This document shows, piece after piece, positions 1 through 11,868 of a stretch of 64,000 nucleotides of DNA. Location: NCBI RefSeq assembly GCF_033568475.1, contig NW_027331831.1, forward strand, positions 9,486,001-9,550,000, read 5' to 3'. Under the pieces are notes generated by a model. It was not told where the DNA came from and made no database searches. It saw only the letters and a list, made by a program, of their open reading frames with translations. The DNA comes from Henckelia pumila (lineage: Eukaryota; Streptophyta; Magnoliopsida; Lamiales; Gesneriaceae). How positions within the stretch are numbered: position 1 is the first letter of the stretch; the number at the start of each line of letters is the position of its first letter. The position numbers and the translations under genes are program-made.

Positions 1-1028
1 TTTTTAATAAAATTAAATTAGTTTTTTAAATGTGTATCTTATCTAATATTTTATTGTACAGATTCCAATATTTTCTTCTGAAATTGACACTCATATCAAA
101 TTTCTTTTACGTTTTTATTAATAAAAAAATTATAAAAAAAATTATGTTTGGGAACCATGCCCCACGCACGAGTGACATGTACTCTTTTATTTAGGGTTTG
201 TGTGGAAAGCACCCCAACACAAGGAAAAAATTTTTAATTTTTTTTTTATATAAATAAACAAGGCTGTAGCTGGCGTTCGAATTCGGATGCCGGCTACAAC
301 CTTGGGAGCTGTAGTTAATCCAATCAAATTTCAATAAATTAAATCGTGACATTTGATTATTGATTAACTTGTATTACCGTGTAAGTTCTCAATTTGTGAT
401 ATGAAGTTAGAAACAAGAAAAGATGACAAGTCATTCTCCCTCAATTTTATTTCCCCAAATTTTTGTCCGAACTCCAAAGGCGATCTGATGATTGTTATTT
501 TATAAAATTTAAGTTTATCAGGTTTTAACTTGGGTCTTTACAATGGACCAATAACTTTCTTTGTAAAAAAAGAGGCAGTGAAAAAGAATCAAACACGGGT
601 CTTGTGTATTTGTTTGAAAGTGTTTGACCATTAGGGTAACCGCAACGGTAGGTTTTATATATATATATATATATAAAAGTTGGGTATTGCAGGTTGCCTG
701 CATTGCAACCTGCAGGTACAGCTCCCAAGGTTGTAGCTGGCATCCGAATTCGAACGCCAGCTACAGCCTTGTTTATTTATATAAAAAAAAATTTAAAAAT
801 TTTTCCTTGTGTTGGGGTGCTCTTCACACAACCCCTAAATAAGAGAGTACATGTCACTCGTGCGTGGGGCATGGTTCCCAAACATAATTTTTTTAATAAT
901 TTTTTTATTAATAAAAACGTAAAAGAAATTTGATATGAGTGCCAATTTCAGAAGCAAATATTGGAATCTGTACAATAAAATATTAGATAAGATACACATT
1001 TAAAAAACTAATTTAATTTTATTAAAAA
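1..1028. repeat. Long inverted repeat (arms about 313 bp) cut by the window edge
   Basis: Positions 1-313 are matched in inverted orientation by about 717-1028, with only scattered differences and small indels. The inner ends are palindromic around an EcoRI-like GAATTC core (about 270-300 and 735-770). The spacer 314-716 holds a short TA run near 657-675 and a small hairpin at about 690-714 (GCAGGTTGC, 7-bp loop, GCAACCTGC). No target duplication can be tested because the left arm begins at base 1 and may extend outside. It could be a foldback transposon, or two ends of related elements lying head to head next to the Harbinger relic that follows. Short ORFs here only read through the repeat and are not genes. 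Confidence 0.85.
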
Positions 1029-1044
1029 TTTAAAAATAAAAATA

Positions 1045-2300
1045 AAATCAACTATAAAAGGCATGAATCTGTTTTCAATAATCATTCCAATTTCTCCTTG
1101 AAACACCTTCGTATATTTTTCTTCATAAATCAAATGACATATCAATTCTCTGGTTCATTCAACAATAATTTAGGTTCTCCAAATACAGAAAAAAAATTCA
1201 AACTTTCAAAATTCACAATCTCGTTCTCGTCTCAACCCTCGTCCTTCTGAATTTCCTTACTCATCTTATTTATCACAAAATATTCCCACTGGTTCGAATG
1301 TTGTTCCTAATTTTCCACATAACATTCCAACTGGTTCGAATATCGTTCCTAACCCTCAATATGATGTCACACCATTCTCATGTATTCCCTTATCCACCAC
1401 CATGGAACATCTCACCAAGTGAATCTCAAAACTTTGGTTTCGGAGAATCTGGATCCGATAGAGAGCCAACAACACGAATTTTAAGGTTTGGTTCTCAAAT
1501 TCCTCAACATTCGACGCAACCTGGGATAGAAAATATTAACCTCGATGATGATGATATAGGTGCAAAAGAAAAAAAATGTTCCTCGTAATAAATGTAAGGT
1601 GATGTGGTCAACTAAGGATGAGAAATGCCTTGCTAGAGTTTGGGGTACTATTTACTACCAACGGCCCAAAAGTTGGCAACGCACAAAAAATTAAGCATTT
1701 CTGGCAAAGTACCGTCATATATTATAATGATAATCAACCCGTGGGAACACCAATGAGAGAATGGAATGCGATAAAATCGCATTATTATCGTGTCATGCCT
1801 GATGTTGAGAATTTTTCGAGATGATACAACAATTTTCTCAACAATCAGGCTAGTGGTCAAAGTGACGCTGATGTTTTAGTTGCTGCACATGATATGTGGA
1901 AAACGTCAAACAAGAATAAGACATTCAAATACGAACATGTGTGGAAGATTGTAATGAAGGGCGAGAAATGAGCTTCTCAATCACTTGGGCATCAAGCTAA
2001 CAAGAAGTCGAGAACATACGAGTCAAGGTTACATACATCTTCAACCAATTCCGATACTGATCACACATTTGAAATTCTATCAGGTCCAATAGGGCAACAA
2101 CATGCCAAAATAAAGAACAAAGCCAAGGTCACGGATGTCAGAGATTTTTCATTGAAATGGGTACAAATTCAGGAATATCGAAGAGAAAAATTGGCGATAA
2201 ATAAAGCCGAACTAAGAAATAAGGAAGTTAAGATAAAGAACAAGGAAGATGAAATTAAGTAGAAGGACGCCGAGATGCAACAGAAAACACTGGAATTTTG
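1045..2300 (+). pseudogene. PIF/Harbinger ORF1 relic (Myb/SANT-like DNA-binding protein)
   Basis: A decayed first gene of a PIF/Harbinger transposon. A TATA-like box (CTATAAAAGG, about 1053) precedes a Pro/Ser/Asn-rich N-terminal stretch (1298-1588). A Myb/SANT-like trihelix region follows, beginning MWSTKDEKCLARVW near 1600, then continuing after a frame change in 1618-1824 (GNAQKIKHFW, YYND, IKSHYYR). Beyond a stop the C-terminal part goes on (ASGQSDADVL, FKYEHVWKIV), with a Lys/Glu-rich region to about 2280. In intact elements this protein binds the transposon ends with the ORF2 transposase. At least one frameshift and several stops make this copy non-coding. It is often mis-annotated as glutathione S-transferase T3-like because of fusions in plant genomes. 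Confidence 0.8.
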
Positions 2301-2413
2301 AACAAAAAGATTATGAATTACTTATGAAGGATACCAGTGGTATGACAGAGACCCAACTTCATTGGCATTTGAAAGTAGTTGAAGCAATTACAAAGAGACG
2401 TGACATTCAGTAG

Positions 2414-3697
2414 ATGTATCGGTTGTGTGATCCACGTCGTGCTACAGAACGTCTCATTCTTGAGTTTTGGCGAAATGATATGTGGAAAGATGCGGAAGAT
2501 GATGTAGATCGAATGACGATTACGCTGCTTGAAGAAGAAGATCATAGACTTCAAACAACCCAAAGGAATGCACGATCTAGAAATTCAAGGAGATATGTGA
2601 ATCCGGATCGCGAGGACATGCATTCTCACTTTGTCAAAGATTATTTCTCCGAAAATCCTACATTCCACGCTAAAATATTCCGGAGGCGATTTCGAATACG
2701 TAGAGAGTTACTCGTTCGGATATTCGATGTTCTTACAAATCATTCGGACTACTTTCGATGGAAGAGAGACGCTGTAGGTAGATAAAGTTTGTCGCCACTT
2801 AAAAAATTCACAACGGTTATTCGTCAATTTGCATATCATGTAGTCCCAGCCGACTCTCTCGATGAGTATGTACAGATGGATAAAAGAACTGCATTGGACT
2901 GTTTGATCAACTTCTGTTAATGTGTGATTGATGTGTTTGAGGCATGATATTTGAGAAGACCAGACACTCAACAATTGCTTCAAATGCATGAAGAGAAGCA
3001 CTACTTCCCTGAAATGTTGGGAAGCCTTGATTGCATGCATTGAAAGTGGAAGAATTGTCCCGTAGTTTGGAAAAGACAATATACTAGAGCAGATTATGGT
3101 GTCCCAACGATAATTCTTGAAGCGGTCGCATCTACAGACTTGTGGATATGACATGCTTTTTTTTTGGCGTTGCAGGATCGCGTTATGATATAAATGTTCT
3201 TAACGAATCACTGTTATCCAACGCCGTCCTACAAGGAAATACACCAAATGTTCATTTCACAGTGAACGAAACATCTTATACAAAAGAATATTATCTTACA
3301 GATATATGAAATCTTTCTAGAATGGTTTGCTTTCGTCAAGAGCTTTCCATTCCTCAAGGATTCTAAGAGGAATAAATTCAAGGAGAGACAAGAGTGTGCA
3401 AGAAAGGACGTTGAGCGAGCATTTGGAGTGCTCCAAGCTCGTTGGGCAATAGTTAGAGGTCCTGCACGATCTTATTACAAGAATGATTTGAGGAATATCA
3501 TGTACACATGTATTATTTTGCACAATATGATTATTGAGGACGAGGGAGATGAATCAGTCAACTGGTCGGATGAAGACTCTCCTCCACCAGCACGAATTGT
3601 CATGGGATCTACCCAAGAATTCCGAGATTACCTCCAGAATTATAGCGAGCTACGTGACAGAGAGCTTACATCACCAACTTCGAGCCGACTTGGTTGA
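2414..3697 (+). pseudogene. PIF/Harbinger transposase relic (HARBI1-like DDE nuclease)
   Basis: This reads as ORF2 of a plant Harbinger element, a DDE_Tnp_4 nuclease. The N-terminal part 2414-2785 is open. The catalytic region follows through stops: GSLDCMH (first Asp, near 3025), RYDINVLNES (second Asp, near 3185), and KDVERAFGVLQARW (Glu, near 3405). The C-terminal part, 3428-3697, is open again (NIMYTCIILHNMI). Stops at about 2783, 2919, 2947, 3042 and 3150 and a frameshift near 3160 kill it. Several stops replace expected Trp codons. Same strand and order as the ORF1 relic upstream, so both belong to one element. I did not find its terminal repeats with confidence. A candidate right end is GGTTATCC followed by TTA near 4441. 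Confidence 0.88.
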
Positions 3698-3699
3698 AC

Positions 3700-4980
3700 A
3701 CATATGAGCACAGTACAGAGGCAATTAGTGAGAACAACTTTATCATTCAATATTTCGGTTGTGCACATTTATGTTTTTAAATTTATTTTGGTGTTTGTCA
3801 CTGTGCACATTTATATTTTTTAATTTTAATTTATGTTGTTCTTTATTTGTTGTGTACGATTGCGATTCAAGAATTCAAGTTTTTTTAATTATGAATATTT
3901 TAATTATATCCTTTTTATTTTATTAAATATTCATTATAACACTTGAAATTATAATTTAGTATATTATTAAAGTTAATATTAATAAAATAAAATATAAATT
4001 TAATAAATCTATTTCAGATGTGACTTATTTAATTAATAAATTCATGAATTTTTTTAATAGTAATTAAATTTTCATTAAATATAATTTAAATAAATAAAAA
4101 TATTTAAAAAATTAATAAATTTACTTTACGTTAGAAAATTTTGATTAAAAATTAATTAATACATAATTATATTAAAAATTAATTTATAAAATTACTTTGC
4201 CTATTTAACATTATTTAAGTTAATAATTTTTACTATATTATAAAAAGTAAAATTTAAATATACATAATTAATAAGACTGAAATAATGTGTATAAAAATGA
4301 TGAGTGGGACCCAAAAAAATTTTGGATTTATGATCGTGGAGAAAAGTTATAAAAGATTTGTTTTTTTTAAAATTTTAAGGTGACAACGATGTGTCATTGT
4401 AAATCCCATGCTAAAGTTGGATGTACAAGATCAGAACTGTGGTTATCCTTAGTACAGTAAATCCTCCCATGACATTAAGTTTTTGACATTAAAAAGTATT
4501 GTACTTGATTTTTTTAAGGTAAAACAAGATTTTATTATATAAAAAAAGATCTTATAAGAGTAATCATGTCTAATAATATATTATTTAAGTAACATGGAGT
4601 TTTATTAATAATTTTTGGAGTATAAATAACATTTTTTTAAAAAAATTTCTATTTCTATATTAATTGAATGAATAGTTAGCAAGCTAAATTAATCGAATCA
4701 TAGCTCATCCCACTAGTATATTAGTCTATGGTGAAACATTGTACTAAAGACCCAAATTCAAAGTTCAATATTGACACCAACAACGATCCCCTATAACAAC
4801 ACACCTTCACAAAACCAAGAAACTTTCCCCCAGATGTATGGGGAAGCAAACAAACTTCGAATTATTCTAGTCACAAACATGGCTAGGATGACCGAATTTA
4901 CATCATGAGAATTCAAGATTCGTTATGTTATTAAAAATATCATAATCAAATTAACTTCAAACGGATACAGGAGATTATAT
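3700..4980. other. AT-rich intergenic stretch, no gene seen
   Basis: Lies between the Harbinger transposase relic and the end of the carbonic anhydrase coding region. It is strongly A+T-rich to about 4280. It probably contains the 3' end of the Harbinger element and, near 4700-4980, the 3' UTR and downstream region of the carbonic anhydrase gene. No ORF with family resemblance is present. Confidence 0.6.
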
Positions 4981-4982
4981 TC

Positions 4983-7900
4983 TCAAGACTCGAGATTCCA
5001 GAACTCAAATGAACCTTTCACGAAATCATAGTGTGCTCCCTTCAAGGACACGGTTTTCTTCACCACACCTTCATTTACGTATGGATAGGTTAGCAGGTTC
5101 GCTAGAGAAACATTCACCGCCTCCTGTTTGGTACCCAAAAAAAGCGCGAAAAAATAAAAATTTGGTAAATCTTCCACTGATATATAATGGAATAGATTGT
5201 GCTTGAATTTAAGTTTTTACCTTCTCAAGCTGTGTGCACTGTTCAGTGATATCCAAATCTTTCCATTCTGTTTTCACTTTGGACTTGGCGTGCTTGCAAA
5301 TGGCCACCCACTCTTCTATAAAATCACTGTATACATATTTTCACAACGTTAAGTGAATTTGTCAAAAACTAACATTCAAATTTTATATGCAACTTTTTCA
5401 AATACAAATTTTGCCATATATACTTTCAAGTTCCAACACTTACGGTTAAATATTCAAGTATTTTCGTATATTTTTTGTGTTATTAATGCTTCTTTTCATA
5501 AAACATATATCTCTATTATCCACAAGATTGTGGATATTGTCTTTATAAAGAACAAAGATATACAATAATTCGTGACATGCATGTATTATTGTGATATATT
5601 AATTTGACATAGATTGCAATGTTACATGACAAAAGATATTAAAGTGGAATGCAGTAGCCTTGTGGGGAGAAAACAAAAGTAAGTGAAAGACATGCAGTAT
5701 AATAGGGCCAAAAGCAAATAACAAAAGGATCGATTTATATTGGAAAAAACTTTTAACCTTTGAGTAGTTCCATCATCAGGAATGGACATAAGCCCCTTTA
5801 TCCCGCCACAACAGCTATGTCCAATTACCAAAATATTCTCCACCTAAACAAGGTTACAAATTCAATAATCCATTACTCAACGTTAACGACAACGAAACGA
5901 GTAAGATTATAGAGAAGGAAAATGAAGATTATATCATAAAAAACAATATAGAGGTTCTTAATCACTTAAAGAACTTTATTACATTTGATGTCCGAAAGTT
6001 AAAGTTGGCCAGATCAAAAGAGGAAAGTAGGCTGAATATTATAAATCACCTTTAGGTGCACCACTGCATATTCAATGGCCGCTCCCATTCCAGAATACTT
6101 CGTCTGCAATTCATAAACATTTATTATTGGCAATTATTAAGATTAGTTAGCCGCATGACATAGAAATATCTCAACAATACCAACAAGAGGATAATTGCTC
6201 AATATATTGCAAAAAATTTGCTTACACATAGTTCGTAAACTTTCGTAGAGCGCTTGTCTCACTTTTGTGAAAAGAGTTTAATAATATTTAATTTGTAGGA
6301 CTAAATAATATATTGGAAAAATTGCTTTTTTGGTCCGGTATATTTGTCACTTTGCGATTTCAGTCATTTATATTTTCAAATTTCAGTTTTAGTCCGCTAT
6401 CTTTATTTTTTTGGCAATTTTAGTCATTTTTTCGACGTGGCGCTGACGTGACACCAATTCAATGCTGACGTGTACAGTGCCACGTAAGCATTTTCGAGTA
6501 AAAAAGACCGAAATTGCCAAAAATCGAAACATACAGGACTAAAACTGAAATATAAAAACATAGATGACCAAAACTGCAAAGTGACAAACATACAGGACCA
6601 AATTTGCATTTTTCCCTAATAGATTTTTCAATAATATAACTTGAATTAATCATTTTCGTGAAGAGGTTCACGATTTAAAATTCGATGTGTACAAAATAAG
6701 TACAAAAGCATGACACTTTTAATTTGCCCATTTCTTAGCCGGCATCCGTGTCCCCGACTTAAATGTTAAGAGAATGTAACACTTCAACAATAAATTAACG
6801 CAAAAGAAAACTGTAACCGATGAATACCTCTCTAATAAATTAATATTTATCTTTTATATGTCATAAATAATTTTTATAATTATATTACTAAATTACTCCG
6901 TTGAATTTAATTAATAATTTAAAACTCAACAATCACATTGCTGATAGAAAAATAGAAAAAATAAAAATTTCCGATGGGACTCTGCAACTCCCCCAGTCAA
7001 CATTTCTGAAAAATAGTTAATCGACATTTCTATGATCGTCCAATTTTGAAAAATAGTTAATCGACTCAATCTTATGCACCGACACCATTATAATATTAAA
7101 ACCAATATAATATATCTATAATTAAAATTTTAAAAATATTAATGCATTATCTGTTATGTAATTTAAACTAGATAAACTCATCCTTACACACGACATTTTT
7201 TTTTGTATTATCACAATAATCCTCGAAACAAAAAAAACATCATTAATTAATATTTTTGCATGTTAGATAAAATATCTTAAAACTCATTTATAAATTTTTA
7301 TATTATATTATATATATATATATATAATATAATGTGTATTCACTTTTAATCTCAAATTTCAATGTTTTCACATTTTTATTCCAATCTTTCCTACCGAGGC
7401 ACAAAATTTTTTTCAAATCAAATAATGTTTATTTATCGAAATGAATGTAATTTAACCATGAGTTGATTCAATTATCTAAATACATTGACTATTATATTTT
7501 TTTAAAAAAATAGATGTTAGATGGTCTGGTGGGTCTATGTCAATGAGTTTGATCATCCTGAACTATATTTACAATGAAAAACGATTTTTTGACATAAGAA
7601 ATAAAACTATTTGATGAGTTAGGTCGAGTTAGAAGCTCATCTCTCGAAGTCAGTAAAACGATCTTACAAGAGTTTTTGCCGATGTTTGAAATATATGTAG
7701 AAGTTGATTCAAATTCATTAATATTTCCAAAGTCAAATGGACCAAAATAGGCAACTTTAGGCAGGGAAAATTTCTTCCATGCTTTTTCATTGGATGTTTG
7801 TTTACCTCAATTATTCAGGTTTGAATTATATTTATCATTTAAAAATTTATATAATAAACTATTTAATAATGGAGTAGAGTTTTAGCTGACCTTGTCAAAT

Positions 7901-9311
7901 GGTGGGACCATGTTAGCAATGTTTCGTACAATAAAGGCCTCCCCTGGTTGGAAGTTGAGGATGTGGGAAGGGCACACTCTCGAGTCAGAGCAGGCAAATA
8001 CCAAGAACTGCATGTTCATTCATAATTAAGTCAATGGCCCAAGTTCAATGAATCTCACTTTCAATAATACTGTTATATATATATTTATTTTTTTACCTTG
8101 GGGCTTTGCCCTTTCGCAAGCTCTCCATACAGCTCAGGATTCCTCCTGCGCAAGTAGATTAGTAATTTGTATTTTAATAACAACTCAACTCCATTTTGGT
8201 GGACCCCGAGATTGGTGCTATGCATATTTGTTAAAGTTATCTTGAAGAAAAAATAGATTATAATTCTTCTAAATTTTTCTGATAATTCATTCATAAATGG
8301 ATTCTATTTTTCGAGTCTGCGCCTGGAAAAATAATCCCGTCCATGAAACAATACGCTTATTATTCTTGGTTGATCCAGTTCGTTTTGCTGCCACCAAAAG
8401 TGCTGAATTGTCTCTTGTTTTATTCCAACATGAAGAGAGAGGTGAAAAAGTGTGTTAAAATTGACAACTATTTTTGGAGGGCACAGGCACATTCCGAGAA
8501 TCTCCTCTTTTTGCGGATTAGGTGCCGAAAACTTTACACTAAGTACGAAACTTTATCTTTATGCATATATTTCATTTTTATAATGGTCTGATCTTCCAAT
8601 TATTGGTTGCTCAGTGTACTTACTCGTATTTCTCTTTCTTGAAATGATGGAACCCGGCCCGTAACCTCTCATCCGGGTGAGAGTGTTTCACGGCTGAGCC
8701 ACCCTCCAACTCCGCCGTCAGCTGCCTCACCTTTGCGGCCGCCACCCCCTCCAGCTCACCTTTCTCACTGCGGTTGGAAAAAAAGCAAATCAATTCAAGA
8801 AAATATACTGTTGGAATATCATTTGTCTGGCTGTGTTTTGAATATTATAACAAAACATAATTAAAGCAATTCAACAATCCAAATAGTCAAACCATTAATA
8901 TTATAGTATTTTAATAAATTTTCCGGATAATTTTTTGTACACCGTCAATTGCGCCAGAAACACCTAACATCGGGGGGGCATGTGCCTCGGGATTGTAAAC
9001 TCAAACAAGAATATGACTGACTAACCAGCTTGTCCAGTCAATCGAAAATAAAAAATAAAATAAATTATCTTCTTAAATAAAACTATTATTATTTTAAAAA
9101 CTAAATACATGTAGTAATACTTATCCCGATATATATTATTGCACGTAAATCTAGAAAAAGGTCTGCAAACTGTTTTTTTGGGATAAAAAAATGACATCAA
9201 ATTTCACAAAACTGAAAGGTGAAAGTCCCAAGAAAAAAGGGGCAGAAGGTGGCAATACCTGAGAAGCTTCTGCAGGCCTGCAATGGCTTCCTCGAATGTG
9301 TCCTTTGCCAT
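4983..9311 (-). CDS. Beta-carbonic anhydrase, cytosolic-type (8 coding exons)
   Basis: Catalyses reversible hydration of CO2 to bicarbonate with a zinc ion. Coding exons on the minus strand: 9311-9259, 8767-8624, 8145-8097, 8007-7891, 6103-6050, 5843-5758, 5326-5221, 5123-4983. All have GT-AG borders and the phases join without a stop to give 249 residues. Zinc ligands are Cys88 in ACSDSRV, then His148 and Cys151 in [10 protein letters not shown]; Asp90/Arg92 form the catalytic dyad. Other plant beta-CA signatures are [29 protein letters not shown] and [14 protein letters not shown]. The start is the first ATG of the second exon; exon 1 has no ATG. No transit peptide is encoded, so a cytosolic (or membrane-associated) isoform is more likely than the chloroplast one. 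The 1.8-kb intron 6103-7891 carries a MITE. Confidence 0.95.
6315..6616 (+). mobile_element. Mutator-type MITE, family M1 copy 1 (in a carbonic anhydrase intron)
   Basis: A 302-bp non-coding element with long terminal inverted repeats starting GGAAAAATTGC and ending with CCC. The flanking 9-mers are TAATATATT (6306-6314) and TAATAGATT (6617-6625), a target duplication with one mismatch; 9 bp is the Mutator length. Near-identical copies are at 13323 and 17727. The core carries several GACGTGGC/GCCACGT motifs. It lies in the 1.8-kb intron of the carbonic anhydrase gene, in the same + orientation as copy 2. ORFs across it are by-products of the inverted repeats. Confidence 0.88.
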
Positions 9312-9648
9312 TTCCTCTTTCTGCAAAATTTCATAACTAATCAATTACCTCACAAATAAACCCAACATACTCCTCTTCCATCCCTTTTCATCTAAATCCA
9401 ATTTCTAATTTCCCAAACAAATATATATTTTCAATACATCTTACCAAAGGATCATACAATTCTAGCAAAATACATTAAACAATTGATGAATCAACAACTG
9501 TAAACGGATCAAACAGTGGATCATTTACATATCAACACAAACCAAAATCAAATCTAAATGATCCTCTTCGAAAAATCAAAAGCAATTAAAGAAGCCTGTA
9601 AATGATACAGAAAAATGGATGAGAGATTTGGGGGGAAATCAAACAGAC

Positions 9649-9766
9649 CTTTGGGAGGATTGCCTGCGGAAGAAGCTTTGCGGAGTATGTGTAGAATGAA
9701 ACAAAGCCGAAGGATTATTTTGTGTGTCGTACAGGAAGGCCTACAGTCACGCTTTTTATATATAGC
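9649..9766 (-). promoter_or_regulatory. Carbonic anhydrase TATA box and non-coding first exon
   Basis: Read on the minus strand, TATATATAAAAAGC at about 9765-9752 is a good TATA box. About 30 bp downstream begins a leader that ends at 9649 with AAAG|GTCTG, a splice donor. The next exon starts at 9320 after GCAG and holds the ATG at 9311. The leader has no ATG, so translation must start in exon 2. The exact transcription start is inferred. Confidence 0.65.
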
Positions 9767-9899
9767 ATCATCTTAATCATGGTTAAAATTAAGAGACACA
9801 CCTAGGTAACTAAAATCCAAACCATGGTTAATAATTATAATATGTCCTATTATTTATATATATATATATAAATATAAAAATGAAATGATATGGTGGCAA

Positions 9900-9985
9900 C
9901 CACCGTGAGCACTTATATAAGCATTTGCTGACGTGACATCATGAATGTAACGTCAGCAGGTGCTCATATGAACGCTCACCGTGAG
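9900..9985. promoter_or_regulatory. Inverted TGACGT pair in the carbonic anhydrase upstream region
   Basis: TGACGT at 9929-9934 and ACGTCA at 9950-9955 face each other inside a wider imperfect inverted repeat (GTGAGCA near 9905, TGCTC near 9960, GCTCACCGTGAG near 9974). TGACG is the core site of TGA-type bZIP factors. It lies about 165 bp upstream of the TATA box. It could equally be a small foldback element; regulation is inference. Confidence 0.4.
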
Positions 9986-10184
9986 ATGTGGGGATGATGG
10001 AAGTATTTATTACTCATTTTGAGTTGAAATTGGATATCCAACGCCGCTTGTGGGGATGGTGGATCGGGAGTAAAAGGCTCCCAAATTTGGGGAGGTTAGT
10101 GTACAAACGTCTTTTCCTCGAGTGGTAATCGATTTCTTTTTTGGTAACAAAATTCTTGGTACTTTTCTGGATATGACATGTAAT

Positions 10185-10842
10185 TAGGGGTGATCACATT
10201 TTTTCAAAACTGCCCGAACCGACCTCCCCGCACCGCCCCACACCGTCGTATCTCATGTTTTGAAATAACCGCAGTTTTTTAAAAAAATGAAAACCGCCCC
10301 GCCGCCATGGTTTGGTTATAATTTTTGGCCTAAACCGCCCCGCACCGCCATGGATAGTGGTATTTAGCCAGAGTTATATTTATAGCACATTGTATATACA
10401 GTATACACAATAGATTCGATCATATGTCGCCTCCACTCTCTTCTCTCTCAACTCTTTTCAAAAAAATTTCCTCTCTTTCTCTCTTCATAATCTATTTACT
10501 ACTTCTCTATACAAATATTAATCTTCAACCTTGTCTAAACATATTATAGTTGATTAACTTTATTTTGTCGTTTGATTGTTATTTTATTTAGTTTTATTTT
10601 GTTTATTATAGTTTTCATTCATTATTTTAATAATTTGAATGGTTTTATTTTTTTTTTTCATTTTACCTATCATTAAAAAAAAACCGCGAACCGACCGCAA
10701 CAGCTTAAAACCGCCGAAAACCGCGAAAAAGATTTTACATATAAAACTGCAACAAAAAAAATAAAATATAACCGAACCGCAATTGACAATTCGGTTTGAA
10801 TTTCTTATGTAAAACCGCCAAACCGCACCGTGATCACCCCTA
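10185..10842. mobile_element. hAT-type MITE (658 bp)
   Basis: Ends TAGGGGTGATCAC and GTGATCACCCCTA are perfect inverted repeats. The 8-bp flanks CATGTAAT (10177-10184) and TATGTAAT (10843-10850) form a hAT-size target duplication with one mismatch. Subterminal regions are full of AACCGC/GCGGTT motifs in both orientations. No transposase is encoded. It split one copy of a roughly 40-bp tandem duplication (TTCTTGGTACTT near 10153 and 10859). Confidence 0.88.
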
Positions 10843-10850
10843 TATGTAAT

Positions 10851-11610
10851 GTGTAAAAATTCTTGGTACTTCTCTGGATACGGTACCTAATGTGTAAAAA
10901 GATTTATTCAAAAAAATGTTAGTACGAGCAATCGAATATGTGATTGTTGATCTAATTATCATTTACTCCACCAGTCGTCTAGCTTCGGGTGATCGAGATC
11001 TCAATAAATTTTACTAGAAGATTATTATATTTATATACGAGTTAATGTGTTATACATCTTAATTGGCCTTTATGTCTTTTGTTCCAAACCAGAAATTACG
11101 ATAATTGTGATTCTGTTGTCTAATGCATCCGAAGGAATTAAATTAATATCTACCCTTATCGATAAGAAATAGAATGATTTAGTCGCCATCTTTTACTACT
11201 ATATATATTGATTATGACACGACACTAAAGTCTAACTTGCTCCATATCCTCCTTATAATATTCGAAATTATAATTTAAAAACAACCTTATCCTATTAACA
11301 GTTCATCAGTGTAATACGAGTTACAACTTATAAGTTATTTCGAGAAAATCGTTTGGAACTATTTTTCGATGATTTATAATTAATCTAAACCAATCATAAT
11401 GTTTTTAAATTCGAGACGAGATTTTAAGTTAGAGGTCCAGTAACAGAAAATCTCTCACCCAAATGTAATAAAATTAAATTAAAAAAGATCCTTTCAAAAC
11501 ATTCTAAAAAACATATGAAGAAATACTTGTTTCAAACATTTAAATGTCAATGGGTGAAACAAAATCAAAAGGTACTCATCTTTCTCTAAAGAACTAGTTG
11601 AAATGTCGAA
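10851..11610. other. Intergenic stretch, no gene seen
   Basis: Begins with the second unit of the small tandem duplication around the hAT MITE (to about 10900). The rest is AT-rich and I see no coding or structured feature. Confidence 0.5.
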
Positions 11611-11618
11611 AAATAATA

Positions 11619-11866
11619 CTCCCTCCGTCCCATTTATGTTGTCTTGTTTTAGTTTTCACACGAATTAAGAAAAATTTATTGGGAAAGTAAATTTTATATA
11701 AACTTCATATTTTATCTTTATTTAATGTATTAAAAAATGATTGCACAATTTTCAAGGTGTAGTTAATAGGGGTATATTAATAAAGAAGTGTAAAAAAATA
11801 TTACTAAATATAATGTATGACTATATATTTGAGACAAACATAAAAGGAAACGTGGAACGGAGGGAG
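11619..11866. mobile_element. Stowaway MITE (Tc1/mariner type)
   Basis: Terminal inverted repeats CTCCCTCCGTCCC and GGAACGGAGGGAG, each flanked by TA (11617-11618 and 11867-11868), are the Stowaway hallmark. Length 248 bp, non-coding. Confidence 0.93.
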
Positions 11867-11868
11867 TA

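Noticed and set aside
4200..4450. Right terminus of the Harbinger element near 4441
   Set aside because: GGTTATCC followed by TTA fits a Harbinger end, but I found no matching inverted end on the left within the window.
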